From Chitinophagaceae bacterium (GTDB taxonomy: Bacteria; Bacteroidota; Bacteroidia; Chitinophagales; Chitinophagaceae): DNA of 64,000 nucleotides. Made by a program: the position numbers and the translations under genes. The stretch is from NCBI GenBank assembly GCA_947488765.1, contig CANLAE010000007.1, forward strand, positions 62,001 through 126,000, in the 5' to 3' direction. The notes beneath the pieces are model-generated. The model was not told where the DNA came from, did not search any database, and saw only the letters and a list, made by a program, of their open reading frames with translations. Shown piece by piece: positions 1-10,050 of the stretch (positions within the stretch are counted from its first letter, which is position 1; every line of letters begins with the position of its first letter).

Positions 1-1
1 C

Positions 2-391
2 TACAATGAAGCACTGAGTCATACCATGTATGCAGGTGCAGATTTTTTATTAATGCCAAGTAGGGTAGAACCTTGTGGTTTGAATCAATTATATGCTTTG
101 CGATATGGTACAATACCAATGGTAAGAAGCACAGGCGGACTGCAGGATACGGTAAAAGACATGGGCGAAGAGGAAGGTTTTGGAATTAGATTCAATAATG
201 CATCGGTCAGAGATATTTACCATAGTGTTGAAAGAGCCATTGAAGTTTATCAAAATCCAAAACAAATTTTATGGATGAGAAAATACATGATGGCAATTAA
301 CCATAGTTGGGAATCAGTGATTGATAATTATGAAAATGTTTATCGGCAAATTGTATCAATCCCGAAAAATAGTAAAATTAAGAAAAAATAA
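2..391 (+). CDS. glgA: Glycogen synthase, 3' end (partial)
   Basis: This is the C-terminal 129 residues of a GT5 glycogen/starch synthase, which adds glucose from ADP-glucose to alpha-1,4-glucan in the cytoplasm. The reading frame is open to the left edge, so the 5' end lies outside the window. The visible block GADFLLMPSRVEPCGLNQLYALRYGT, here broken as GADFLLMPSRVEPCG then LNQLYALRYGT, is the GT-B C-terminal nucleotide-sugar site, followed by the TGGLQDTV loop. The C-terminus is lysine-rich. glgC follows 132 bases downstream on the same strand and glgB lies 5 kb further on, which supports a glycogen role. The family assignment is firm; operon membership with glgC is inferred. Confidence 0.93.
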   Translation, partial: YNEALSHTMYAGADFLLMPSRVEPCGLNQLYALRYGTIPMVRSTGGLQDTVKDMGEEEGFGIRFNNASVRDIYHSVERAIEVYQNPKQILWMRKYMMAINHSWESVIDNYENVYRQIVSIPKNSKIKKK

Positions 392-523
392 AAATCAAAT
401 TCTTGTATTTATGTATACTATTTTTTATTAAATTGCTGAAGTTGATTCGTGTTATCATTATTTCACTTTTATGAAATCAGGGTTTGTTGGATTTTTTGGA
501 TCTAATTAATATCAATTTACATT

Positions 524-1810
524 ATGCAAAGTATATCAAAGTCAGTTGTTTCTGTGATTTTAGGCGGAGGTGCAGGTTCTCGTTTGTATCCATTAACGGC
601 ATCAAGAAGTAAACCGGCAGTTCCAATTGCTGGAAAATATCGTTTGGTTGATATTCCTATCAGCAATTGCATTAACAGCTCCATCAACAGAATGTTTGTA
701 TTAACGCAATTTAACAGTGCTTCATTAAATAAACACATTAAAAATACGTATCATTTTAGTGCATTCAGTACTGGCTTCGTAGATATTTTGGCAGCAGAAC
801 AAACACCAGATAATCCGGGTTGGTTTCAAGGAACAGCTGATGCTGTGAGGCAATCGCTAAGACATATTGGTAATATGGATTTTGAATATGTGCTAATATT
901 AAGTGGAGATCAATTGTATCAAATGGATTTTACACAAATGCTTGCAGAACATAAGGCTAAGAATGCAGACATTACTATTGCTACAATTCCCGTTGCTGAA
1001 AGAGAAGCTACAGAGTTTGGAATATTGAAATCTAACGAAGAGAATTTAATTACTTCATTTGTAGAAAAACCGCAAAAAGATATTTTATCAGATTGGAAAA
1101 GTGATACAGGTACATCAATGCAACAACAAGGAAGGCACTATCTGGCTTCAATGGGTATTTATATTTTCAATAGAAAAGTGTTGTTTGATTTATTGCAAAA
1201 TGTTCATCCAAAAGCAACAGATTTTGGCAAAGAAATAATGCCGGATTCTATTTCTAATTATACTGTTGCCAGTTATCAATATGATGGGTATTGGACAGAC
1301 ATTGGAAATATTTATTCTTTCTATGAAGCCAATCTTGCTTTAACGCATGAAGTCCCTGCATTTAATTTATTTGATAACACAAAAACAGTTTATAGTCGCC
1401 CGAGGATGTTGCCACCTGCAAAAATTAGTGGTACAACTCTCGAGAAAACAGTAATTGCAGAAGGATGTATTATTCATGCAAGCCGAATAGAATCGAGTGT
1501 TGTAGGAATAAGATCGAGAATTGGTTACGGCTCAACGATTGCAAACAGTTATATCATGGGTAATGATTACTACGAAACACTTGAAGAAATGGAATTGAAT
1601 TTAAATAAGGGTATTCCTAAAATTGGAATTGGCGAAGGTTGTTATATTAAAAATGCAATCATTGATAAAAACTGCAGAATTGGTAATGATGTGCGTATTA
1701 ATGGTGCAGATCATAATGAAATAATTGACCACGAATTATATACTATCAAAGATGGGATAGTAGTGGTAAAAAAAGGGGCTATTATTCCTGATGGGTTTAA
1801 AATAAATTAA
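524..1810 (+). CDS. glgC: Glucose-1-phosphate adenylyltransferase (ADP-glucose pyrophosphorylase)
   Basis: Makes ADP-glucose from glucose 1-phosphate and ATP, the committed step of bacterial glycogen synthesis. The 428-residue length is normal for the family. The N-terminal Rossmann-like domain carries the pyrophosphorylase loop GGGAGSRLYPLTASRSKP near residues 14-31, followed by GTADAVRQ and LILSGDQLY. From about residue 300 the chain turns into the left-handed beta-helix typical of GlgC, including the conserved DYYETLEEM stretch. ATG at 524 follows a non-coding gap after glgA and no upstream in-frame extension looks better. It sits between glgA and glgB with the same direction. It is normally allosterically regulated; the effector cannot be told from sequence here. 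Confidence 0.96.
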   Translation: MQSISKSVVSVILGGGAGSRLYPLTASRSKPAVPIAGKYRLVDIPISNCINSSINRMFVLTQFNSASLNKHIKNTYHFSAFSTGFVDILAAEQTPDNPGWFQGTADAVRQSLRHIGNMDFEYVLILSGDQLYQMDFTQMLAEHKAKNADITIATIPVAEREATEFGILKSNEENLITSFVEKPQKDILSDWKSDTGTSMQQQGRHYLASMGIYIFNRKVLFDLLQNVHPKATDFGKEIMPDSISNYTVASYQYDGYWTDIGNIYSFYEANLALTHEVPAFNLFDNTKTVYSRPRMLPPAKISGTTLEKTVIAEGCIIHASRIESSVVGIRSRIGYGSTIANSYIMGNDYYETLEEMELNLNKGIPKIGIGEGCYIKNAIIDKNCRIGNDVRINGADHNEIIDHELYTIKDGIVVVKKGAIIPDGFKIN

Positions 1811-1897
1811 ATCATAATCTAATTATGCAAATTCTTAATTTGGGATATTGTTTGAATTATCCATTTGCTATAATTTAATTTAATTTTGCAAAATATT

Positions 1898-2656
1898 TTA
1901 AAGCATCATTTGCCAAACATTTTTAGCAGCATTTTTACCCCAGCCTTTTGTGCTTTTTGTTACAATCGTTTGTAAATCGGCAAAGTTTGATTTTTTGCCA
2001 TTTTTTGGGATTATGAAATCTGAATCTTTTATTTCAATGAGTTGAATTTTGGTAGCAAACCAGGTAGTATTTAATCTTGGAATTGCAACGCCTAATATCA
2101 TACCGGGCAAGCCTGTAAAGCTTTCCGGACCACCACTGCATTGAACAATATCAGTATAAAATGCAATTACATAAACGCTGTCCATTACTTTTCCAATCGC
2201 TTTTCTGCATTCAATACCGGCAATTGTTCTTGCATCGCTTGTGATTTTCCAATCAATTTTTCTTAAGCTGTCTGTAATTAAATAATTATTGTCAAAAATA
2301 TTTTTTTGAGATACAGTTTTATTTTCTTTCAGGTCGTTGTAGATAATATTTTCTTTGCTTCTGTCTTCCATCCATTCAGGGACTTTTAGAAGGCCTTGAG
2401 TGGCTTCTTTACCACCTTTATATAATGTTTTGTTTTCATTAAAATATAAATCAAAATAAATAGTTTGAATTTTAGGCAAACTTTTTTTATAACTCTGTAT
2501 CCAGATATTATCATCATCCGAACCCCAGCTATCATCTAAATCTTTATGTAGGTTGGTTTGCTTTTCAAATTCTATTTTCCCATTGGTGATAAATATTTGC
2601 TGCGCAGAAATTTGAATTGATGCTAATACAAAAACTATTGGAAGTATATATTTCAT
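1898..2656 (-). CDS. GLPGLI family exported protein
   Basis: A 252-residue exported protein of the Bacteroidota GLPGLI family, whose function is not established. Residues 1-18 form a signal peptide ending ISAQQ. The family-naming motif is present as GLPGM at residues 182-186, preceded by a Cys-Gly-Gly segment and a region like other family members (IAGIECRKA). It starts 10 bases after the end of the broken outer-membrane barrel gene on the same strand; this pairing of GLPGLI protein and TonB-receptor-like barrel recurs across the phylum. If the barrel is truly inactivated, this gene may have lost its partner or its promoter. It converges with glgC across 87 bases without an obvious terminator. 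Confidence 0.85.
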   Translation of the reverse strand: MKYILPIVFVLASIQISAQQIFITNGKIEFEKQTNLHKDLDDSWGSDDDNIWIQSYKKSLPKIQTIYFDLYFNENKTLYKGGKEATQGLLKVPEWMEDRSKENIIYNDLKENKTVSQKNIFDNNYLITDSLRKIDWKITSDARTIAGIECRKAIGKVMDSVYVIAFYTDIVQCSGGPESFTGLPGMILGVAIPRLNTTWFATKIQLIEIKDSDFIIPKNGKKSNFADLQTIVTKSTKGWGKNAAKNVWQMML

Positions 2657-2666
2657 AAATTTATTT

Positions 2667-5445
2667 TTATTGTTTTGAAGCGGCTCCGCCTTTACTGAAA
2701 TTCCAGATAAAACCCAATAAAAAATATTGAGATAATTGCTGGTAATTATTTTCAGTTAATGTGGTGGAGCTGATGTTACGACTGTACCCTCTATTTTGAT
2801 TTAGTATATCAAATGCAGATAATCGGATTTGTCCTTTGTCATTTTTCAATATTTTTTTTGATATATAACTATTCCAAACTGTTACATTATTGTTGCCACT
2901 GAAGAGTTCAGTTTTTTGGCGTATTTGTGATTGAATTGCGTTGTTTAAATCCCATTTTTTATGAATAGTAATTGTAAAATCAATATTAAATTCGGCTGAC
3001 CAATAATTTGTTACAATATCAGGTCTGATTGAAGACTTGGAGCTATTGTAACTGAATTCGTTCCATATTGAAAAATCATATACTTTTTCTTTAGATTTAT
3101 AAAAATTAAAATACCAGGAATAAATATTGTTTTTGGTTTCATTTTTAATGCCGTTCACGTAGTTAATTGAATTACTTACGTTACTTGATAAACCAGAATA
3201 AATTCCTGCATCAATACTTGAAATTTGACTATTATATCCAATATTGATTCTGTAATTGTAATTACCATCTGTGTTTATGTATTGAGTAATATTTTTTCCA
3301 ACAGAATCGGTTTTTTGACTGCTACTGATATAATTATCAATAATGTTGTAGTTGAATCCTACATTATAACCTCTGTTTTTGAGTACCTGATAATTATTCA
3401 TGTTTATACTAAATCTGTGGTTAAATTCTTGTTTTAAATTGGCATTACCGATTTGTACAAATAATGGATTGGTATTGTCAGCTAAAGGTTGAATTTGCTG
3501 AATAGAAGGTTGTTGGGTACTTCCATTGTAATTAAAGTTAATTCGTTTGTTTGGATTAAATTTATAAGTAAAAGTTGCTTTAGGAAATAGATTTGTAAAT
3601 GAATAGTGAGTAGAAGAATCTTTCAGTAAATCTTTTTGTGTAAAATCAGCAAAAGCAATATCTCCACCTATAGAAACAAGTATTTTTTTTAGGGGAGTAT
3701 TTTAATACAGTTCCAACACGATTATTAACTACTTTGAAGTCATAATTATTGCTGTATTTAGTATTCAGTAAATCATATTTCCCTGGTAAACTTTTATCAA
3801 AACTGAGAACTTTGTTTTGGTATTGATTGATGTTAAAAGCATAACTCAATTCCATTGTTATTTTTTTTGTTAAGGACTCTGTAAATGCGATTTTACTATT
3901 TAAAATATTGTTGTTGCTGCCATTGTTCTTTTTTTGATCTGTTGTATCGCTTCTGAAATTAATAGACGATTTATCGTAATAATCATTCAATGAATATAAA
4001 GTACTTTCTGAATTAAATTCATTAACAGATTGGTCAATGTTTAACGAAATTGTTCTGCCAATTTTCTTAAATCTTTTTTTAAATAAAATACTGCTTTTAA
4101 AACTATGGTTATCACCAATTGATGTAGTACTGCGTTTGCTTTTATTTACAAATTGGTTCATTGCATTTAAAGCTTGACTACTATAATTACTGCTTGTATT
4201 TACTGTGCCTTTTGTGGCAACAATATTAACTTTTACGGAGAAAAGGCTATCAATCATCCAGTCATAGCTTCCATTCATAGAGTGCCTATCTTTATTGCCA
4301 TACACATCTCTTTTTTCTGAATTAAAAAATAAAGTATCCGGTAATATTGATTGTGAAAGGGTAGAGCCTCCGCCATTATTTATAATTTTTGAATAACGAT
4401 AGCTTCCATTTAAACTTTGTTTGTCACTGTTGTATTTATTAGAATAATTTATACCGGTACTCCAACTTTTTGGAATTCCCTCACCCCAATAATTGCTATT
4501 GTCAAAATTATCACCACCACTCCAGGTCATATACATGCCACCATCATCAGTCATTTGCATTTCGTTGTTTCCACCATCACCAAATTTTCCCCTTTCATCC
4601 CAATTTAAACCCGTTTTACCGGTGCTGCTTGCAATACCAAAAACTGAAAGTTTTCTTTTCTTTTTAAATGAATTAGCCATAAGGCTGTTGTTCCAAACAT
4701 CTTGCGGACCGCCACTGGCTTCAATTTTACCAAACCAACCTTTCTTTGCATCATCTTTCAATTTCAAATTTATTGTTCGGGTTGTTTGTCCATCATCAAT
4801 ACCTGTAAAGGTTGCCTGATCAGTTTTCTTATCAAACACCTGAACCTCATTTACCATTTTTGCATTTAAGTTTTTAGTAGCAACTGTGGGGTCATCACCA
4901 AAAAATTCTTCTCCATCAACCATTACTTTTTCGACCTTAGTTCCTTGCGCGGTAATATTTCCATTTTTATCAACCTGAATGCCCGGGAATTTTTTAAGTA
5001 AATCCTCAACAGTAGCGCCATCAGACACTTTAAAGCTATCCACCTTATATACAATTGTATCACCTTTCATTCTTACCGCAGCAATTTTTTGACGTACTGT
5101 AACATCTGCTAATAAATGTACTTTGGTAGTAAGCATAATTTTTCCTAAATCAATTTCTGAATTTTCTTTTAAAGAAATTGTATCATAATAGTCGGCATAT
5201 CCGGGATAGGTTACAAGTAAAACATAATTGCCCTGATTTAAATTTGAAAAAGTGAATTTTCCTTACTCATTGCTTCTTGTAAACTTATATAAAACAGAAT
5301 CTTTATTAAATAATATATTTACAACTACATGTTCTAATTGTTGTTTATTAAGTGTATCGGTAATTGTACCTTTTATAGAAACTGTTTGCGAAAATCCGAA
5401 TTGAACTATTGCCCATAAAATTCCTGAGAAGATGTATTTTTTCAT
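2667..5445 (-). pseudogene. Outer-membrane beta-barrel protein (TonB-receptor-like), disrupted by a nonsense codon and a frameshift
   Basis: Three pieces on the minus strand make up one protein of about 925 residues. Piece one (5445-5263) has a signal peptide and the start of a CarboxypepD_reg-like beta-sandwich. An in-frame TAA at 5265-5263 ends it. The same frame then continues through a plug-like domain (VEDLLKKFPGIQVDKNG, VMVDGEEFFGDDP) to a tract of eight A on the coding strand (plus-strand T run 3683-3690). There an extra base shifts the frame to KNTCFYRW and a stop at 3646. Dropping one A restores PKKILVSIGGDIAFADFTQ and continues to 2667 as barrel strands. Barrel proteins of this type usually accompany GLPGLI genes. 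The lesions are visible; whether they are biological or sequencing errors is open. Confidence 0.85.
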
Positions 5446-5568
5446 GTTAAATATAGTAGTATCAATTTTAATAAATTCAATAAAACGAAAATTGCATAAA
5501 TTACATTATTAAAAAAATCATCTTTGTTAATTTAAAGTAAAAATATTTTTTATTTGTAAAATATTTAA

Positions 5569-7578
5569 ATGAAAAAATCAGATAAAAAAAAATCAGAAAT
5601 TGTTCTTTCAGCTGATGATTCAAAATTGCCTCTTGATACAAAGCCTTATGAAACCCTACATTTTATAGATGCGACAAAATCTGTTTGGAATTATTCTTTG
5701 TTTACCGATGAAGATGTTCGTAATTTTCAAAATGGAACACACTATCGATTGTATGAATATTTTGGCAACAAACAATTACAAGTACTGAATACTGCAGGTT
5801 CTTATTTTGCAGTATGGGCACCTAATGCAACATTTGTTTCAGTGATCGGAAATTTTAATGCATGGAATAACACAACACATCCCTTGCTTGTAAGGCATGA
5901 TGGCAGCGGCATTTGGGAAGGATTCATACCTCACGTTAATGCTGGAGAAGCTTATAAATACCACATTAATGGTTATAAAGGATTGAAATTGGATAAAGGT
6001 GATCCTTATGCACATTACTGGGAAAAACGACCACAAACTGCAAGCATTACATGGGGTACGTTTTATGAATGGCATGATACAACATGGATGAAAGAACGTA
6101 AAAAAAAGAATGCATTAAATGCTCCATGGAGTGTATATGAATTGCATTTGGCAAGTTGGATGAGACCTGATAAAAATGATGAAACTTCCTATTTAACTTA
6201 TCAGGAAATGTCTGTAAAATTAGTTTCCTATGTTAAGGAAATGGGTTTCACACATGTAGAGTTAATGCCCGTAATGGAACATCCTTTTGATGGAAGTTGG
6301 GGCTATCAAGGTACTGGATATTTTGCACCAACAAGTCGCTTTGGTTGCCCACAAGATTTTGCAAAATTGATTGATGCATTTCATCAGGCAGGTGTGGGTG
6401 TTATACTAGATTGGGTACCTTCGCACTTTCCGTATGATGCACATGGATTATTTATGTTTGATGGAACACATACTTACGAATATGCAGATATGCGTAAAGG
6501 CTATCATCCAGATTGGAGTAGTTATATTTTTAATTATAAGCGGGGAGAAGTTAAAAGTTTTTTAATCAGTAGTGCACGTTTTTGGTGCGATCGTTTTCAT
6601 ATTGATGGTTTACGTGTTGATGCTGTGAATAGTATGCTGCGACTGGATTACAGCCGAAAGGAAGGTCAGTGGGAACCCAATGAATTTGGTGGAAATGGTA
6701 ACCTTGAGGCTATTGCTTTTATCAAGGATTTGAATGAAACATTGTACAGAGATTTTCCAGATATTCAGACGATTGCAGAAGAAGCATCTGATTGGCCCCA
6801 AATAAGTGCACCAACATCCTTGGGTGGTCTTGGCTTTGGAATGAAATGGATGATGGGCTGGATGCATGATACCTTACGTTACTTTAAAAAAGATCCTTTG
6901 TATCGTCAATTTCATCAGAACGATTTTACATTTAGTATGATGTATTTTTATGATGAAAATTTTATGATGCCACTCAGCCATGATGAAGTAGTTCATGGTA
7001 AAAGTCCGATGATTTATAAAATGCCTGGAGATACTTGGCAGAAGTTTGCAAATCTCAGATTATTATATACATACATGTTCACCCATCCCGGTGCAAAGTT
7101 GTTGTTTATGGGAAATGAATTTGCACAAACAAACGAGTGGAATGATAAAAGTGAACTTCAATGGGGGTTATTAGATTTAGTAAGTCATGGCGGAATGAAA
7201 TATTGTGTGCAGCAATTGAATAAATTGTACAAAAATTATCCTGCATTGTATGCGCTACAGTTTGATACTAAAGGATTTGAATGGATAGATTTAAACCACC
7301 CACAAGAATCTGTGATAGTGTATAAAAGAAAAGGATTGGCAGCCAGACAAGATATACTAGTAATATTAAACATGACACCAACTGTACACCATAACTGGAC
7401 GATTGAAGTAAAAGGTAAAAGTGATTGGAAAGAAATTTTTAATAGTGATGCAAAAGAATTTTGGGGAACAGGAGATGTGTACAATCCATTGATTAAAGTA
7501 ATTTTAATTGATAAAAAAACCAAAACCTATCAGTTGAAAATTGACTTGCCGCCTTTGGCAGGAATTGTTTTGGGGTAA
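5569..7578 (+). CDS. glgB: 1,4-alpha-glucan branching enzyme
   Basis: Introduces alpha-1,6 branches into glycogen. The 669 residues comprise a poorly conserved N-terminal stretch, a CBM48 beta-sandwich (YFAVWAPNATFVSVIGNFNAW, about residues 84-105), a GH13 TIM barrel and a C-terminal all-beta domain. The GH13 signature regions are present: the nucleophile region GLRVDAVNSML, the acid/base region AEEASDW, and the third acidic residue in LSHDEVVHGK. ATG at 5569 follows an AT-rich gap after the divergent barrel pseudogene. A 17-bp perfect inverted repeat directly after the stop serves as terminator. Together with glgA and glgC it completes the ADP-glucose glycogen route, although the intervening minus-strand genes mean it probably has its own promoter. 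Confidence 0.96.
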   Translation: MKKSDKKKSEIVLSADDSKLPLDTKPYETLHFIDATKSVWNYSLFTDEDVRNFQNGTHYRLYEYFGNKQLQVLNTAGSYFAVWAPNATFVSVIGNFNAWNNTTHPLLVRHDGSGIWEGFIPHVNAGEAYKYHINGYKGLKLDKGDPYAHYWEKRPQTASITWGTFYEWHDTTWMKERKKKNALNAPWSVYELHLASWMRPDKNDETSYLTYQEMSVKLVSYVKEMGFTHVELMPVMEHPFDGSWGYQGTGYFAPTSRFGCPQDFAKLIDAFHQAGVGVILDWVPSHFPYDAHGLFMFDGTHTYEYADMRKGYHPDWSSYIFNYKRGEVKSFLISSARFWCDRFHIDGLRVDAVNSMLRLDYSRKEGQWEPNEFGGNGNLEAIAFIKDLNETLYRDFPDIQTIAEEASDWPQISAPTSLGGLGFGMKWMMGWMHDTLRYFKKDPLYRQFHQNDFTFSMMYFYDENFMMPLSHDEVVHGKSPMIYKMPGDTWQKFANLRLLYTYMFTHPGAKLLFMGNEFAQTNEWNDKSELQWGLLDLVSHGGMKYCVQQLNKLYKNYPALYALQFDTKGFEWIDLNHPQESVIVYKRKGLAARQDILVILNMTPTVHHNWTIEVKGKSDWKEIFNSDAKEFWGTGDVYNPLIKVILIDKKTKTYQLKIDLPPLAGIVLG

Positions 7579-7580
7579 AA

Positions 7581-7616
7581 AAAAAATCCTGTTTGAATGT
7601 TCAAACAGGATTTTTT
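7581..7616. terminator. Bidirectional intrinsic terminator between glgB and lpdA
   Basis: A perfect 17-bp inverted repeat (left arm 7581-7597, right arm 7600-7616) with core ATCCTGTTTGAA / TTCAAACAGGAT, flanked by an A6 tract on one side and a T6 tract on the other. It lies between the convergent genes glgB and lpdA and can terminate transcription from both directions. Confidence 0.9.
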
Positions 7617-7638
7617 AAATATGCTATTAAAATAAATA

Positions 7639-9045
7639 TTACACATCAATTGCTTCGCCATAAGCAACTGCCACAGCTTCTTTCAAGCCTTCACTCATAG
7701 TAGGATGTGGATGAACTGCATTTGATATTTCATGTGCAGTAGTTTCTAATTTTCTTGCAACAACGGCTTCAGCAATCATTTCAGTAACATTGTTACCAAT
7801 CATATGACAACCTAAGAATTCACCGTATTTAGCATCGAAAATTACTTTTACAAAACCTTCTGTAGCACCTGCTGCACTTGCTTTTCCGCTTGCAACGAAT
7901 GGAAATTTACCAACTTTAATTTCAAAGCCGGCTTCTTTTGCAGCTTTCTCTGTATAACCCACACTGCTAATTTCTGGAGTACAATAAGTACAGCCAGGAA
8001 TGTTGTTATAATCCATTGCTTCCGGTAAATGATGATGCTTTTTTTCTAAGTATGCAGCATGTTCAGCAGCATTAATTCCTTCTTTTGCTGCAACGTGTGC
8101 CAAAGCTTGTCCAGGGCTGCAATCACCAATTGCATAAATACCTGCAACACTTGTTTGTTGGTATTTGTCTACAATGATTCTTCCTTTTTCTGCTTTAATC
8201 CCATTTTCTTCTAATCCAATATTTTCAATATTACTTACAACACCAACAGCACTCAAAACAATATCAGCTTCTAATGTAATAGTGCTACCATCTTGTTTTT
8301 TTACTAAAGCTTTAACACCAGCACCTGAAGTATCAACTGATTCAACAGAAGCATTTGTCATGATTTCAATACCTTGTTTTTTGTATTGTTTTTCTAATTC
8401 TTTACTGATGTCTTCATCTTCAACAGGAACAATTCTTGGCATAAATTCAACAATGGTAACTTTTGTTCCCATGCTGTTATATACATAAGCAAACTCAACA
8501 CCAATTGCTCCACTACCAACAATAATCATGCTTTTAGGCTGTGTTGGTAAAACCATTGCTTCACGATAACCAATTACTTTTTGACCATCTTGTTTTAAGT
8601 TTGGTAATTCACGGCTTCTACCACCAGTAGCAATTACAATATATTTACATTCAACAACTTGTTTTGTACCGTCTGCTGCTGTAACCTCAACTTGACCTTT
8701 AGCTTTAATTTTACCATAGCCCATGATTACATCAATCTTATTTTTCTTCATTAGAAACTGAACCCCTTTGCTCATTTTATCAGCAACACCACGACTGCGT
8801 TTGATTACAGCACCAAAATCATGTGTTCCAGTTGCATTAATTCCATAATCACTACTGTGTTTTAAATATTCATATACCTGAGCACTTTTCAATAATGCTT
8901 TTGTAGGAATACAACCCCAATTTAAGCAAACCCCACCTAAACTTTCTTTCTCGATAACAGCTACTTTAAAACCCAATTGAGAAGCTCTGATTGCAGCAGG
9001 ATAACCGCCGGGACCACTTCCGATTACAACTAAATCGTATGCCAT
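7639..9045 (-). CDS. lpdA: Dihydrolipoyl dehydrogenase (E3)
   Basis: FAD-dependent disulfide oxidoreductase that reoxidises dihydrolipoamide in 2-oxoacid dehydrogenase complexes and the glycine cleavage system. At 468 residues it is standard length. Visible are the FAD-binding GSGPGG at 9-14, the redox disulfide C40-LNWG-C45, the NAD-binding GSGAIGVEFA block near residue 180, the FAD site YAIGDC, and the C-terminal catalytic pair H447...E452 in HPHPTMSE. No other subunit of an E3-dependent complex is adjacent, so it probably serves several complexes. It shares a terminator with glgB at its 3' end. Upstream there is a possible weak -7 element (TATTTTCG on the minus strand, plus-strand 9071-9078) without a clear -33 partner. 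Confidence 0.96.
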   Translation of the reverse strand: MAYDLVVIGSGPGGYPAAIRASQLGFKVAVIEKESLGGVCLNWGCIPTKALLKSAQVYEYLKHSSDYGINATGTHDFGAVIKRSRGVADKMSKGVQFLMKKNKIDVIMGYGKIKAKGQVEVTAADGTKQVVECKYIVIATGGRSRELPNLKQDGQKVIGYREAMVLPTQPKSMIIVGSGAIGVEFAYVYNSMGTKVTIVEFMPRIVPVEDEDISKELEKQYKKQGIEIMTNASVESVDTSGAGVKALVKKQDGSTITLEADIVLSAVGVVSNIENIGLEENGIKAEKGRIIVDKYQQTSVAGIYAIGDCSPGQALAHVAAKEGINAAEHAAYLEKKHHHLPEAMDYNNIPGCTYCTPEISSVGYTEKAAKEAGFEIKVGKFPFVASGKASAAGATEGFVKVIFDAKYGEFLGCHMIGNNVTEMIAEAVVARKLETTAHEISNAVHPHPTMSEGLKEAVAVAYGEAIDV

Positions 9046-9168
9046 AATATTTGTTTTTAAAATTGTGTTGCGAAAATACTTGCTTAATGTGAAATAATTG
9101 AAAGAGAATTGCAGAAAATTGAATTTTGTGCGAAATCGATTTTATAAGGAATCCTAGTTTATGCGTTG

Positions 9169-9987
9169 TTAGAGACTTACGTCGAAAATTGTACATTCAT
9201 CTGGCAATTGAAATTTAGGAGTTGTTGATTTTTTAAAAATACCAAATAAGGTACTTCCACTTCCTGTCATACTTGCATAAACCGCACCTTGCTCATATAA
9301 TTGATCTTTGATATTTTCAACAATTGGAAATTCATTTATTGCAGGTGCTTCAAAGTCATTGACTAATTGATTTTTCCAGTTTTCAATAGGTTGTTTTATA
9401 ATTTCACGAATTGAATTATTTGGTAGAGTAGGAGTGATATTTGAAAATGCCCATGTAGTTGAAATATGAATACCTGGGTTAATTACAATAATCTTATAGT
9501 TACTCAAATCTAAATCAATCAATTCGATGACTTCGCCCCTTGAAGAAGCAAAACAAGGTTTGTTATGAATAAAAAAAGGACAATCACTTCCCAATTGCAA
9601 CGAATATTGCATCAGCTTGTCTTCATGTATATTTAAATTGAAAAGATCATTCAATAATTGCAAAGCAAAAGTTCCATCTGCACTTCCACCCCCAAGTCCT
9701 GCACCCATCGGAATTATTTTATGCAAATGCATTTGAATTGAAGGAAGGGTGGGGAAGTTGTTACGCAATAAATGATATGCTTTGATACAAATATTATTAC
9801 CTAATGCACCTTCAACAGTTAAACCGGATTGTGTAAAAGTAATATCAGCATTTGTAGAAGGAAGAATTTCTAATATATCATTGATTTGTATGGGAAAGAA
9901 AATTGTTTCCAAGTCATGGTACCCATCGTTTCTTTTATTAACGATGTTTAAACCTAAATTGATTTTGCAATTGGGGAATACAATCAT
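9169..9987 (-). CDS. ispE: 4-diphosphocytidyl-2-C-methyl-D-erythritol kinase
   Basis: GHMP-family kinase of the methylerythritol phosphate pathway of isoprenoid synthesis, phosphorylating CDP-methylerythritol on the 2-hydroxyl. The 272-residue chain has Lys8 in FPNCKINLGL, the glycine-rich ATP loop PMGAGLGGGSAD at residues 93-104, the conserved LGSDCPFFIHN segment, and the C-terminal GHMP motif MTGSGSTLFGIF. It starts with ATG at 9987 and stands between lpdA and the nuclease gene on the same strand, with gaps of about 120 and 60 bases. The presence of ispE shows the organism uses the MEP route. The assignment is firm. Confidence 0.95.
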   Translation of the reverse strand: MIVFPNCKINLGLNIVNKRNDGYHDLETIFFPIQINDILEILPSTNADITFTQSGLTVEGALGNNICIKAYHLLRNNFPTLPSIQMHLHKIIPMGAGLGGGSADGTFALQLLNDLFNLNIHEDKLMQYSLQLGSDCPFFIHNKPCFASSRGEVIELIDLDLSNYKIIVINPGIHISTTWAFSNITPTLPNNSIREIIKQPIENWKNQLVNDFEAPAINEFPIVENIKDQLYEQGAVYASMTGSGSTLFGIFKKSTTPKFQLPDECTIFDVSL

Positions 9988-10050
9988 GCAGTTAGTTGAT
10001 TAGTCTGTTAAATGAAAATGATTGTATTGTTTTTATAAGAAAATTACTAA

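Noticed and set aside
1811-1897. Terminator between glgC and the GLPGLI gene
   Set aside because: Only a 5-bp GGATA/TATCC stem was found without a T tract, too weak to list.
4417-4819. Several plus-strand open frames inside the broken barrel gene
   Set aside because: They are reverse-strand shadows of Gly/Asn/Asp-rich barrel sequence; His/Pro-rich products lack any domain.
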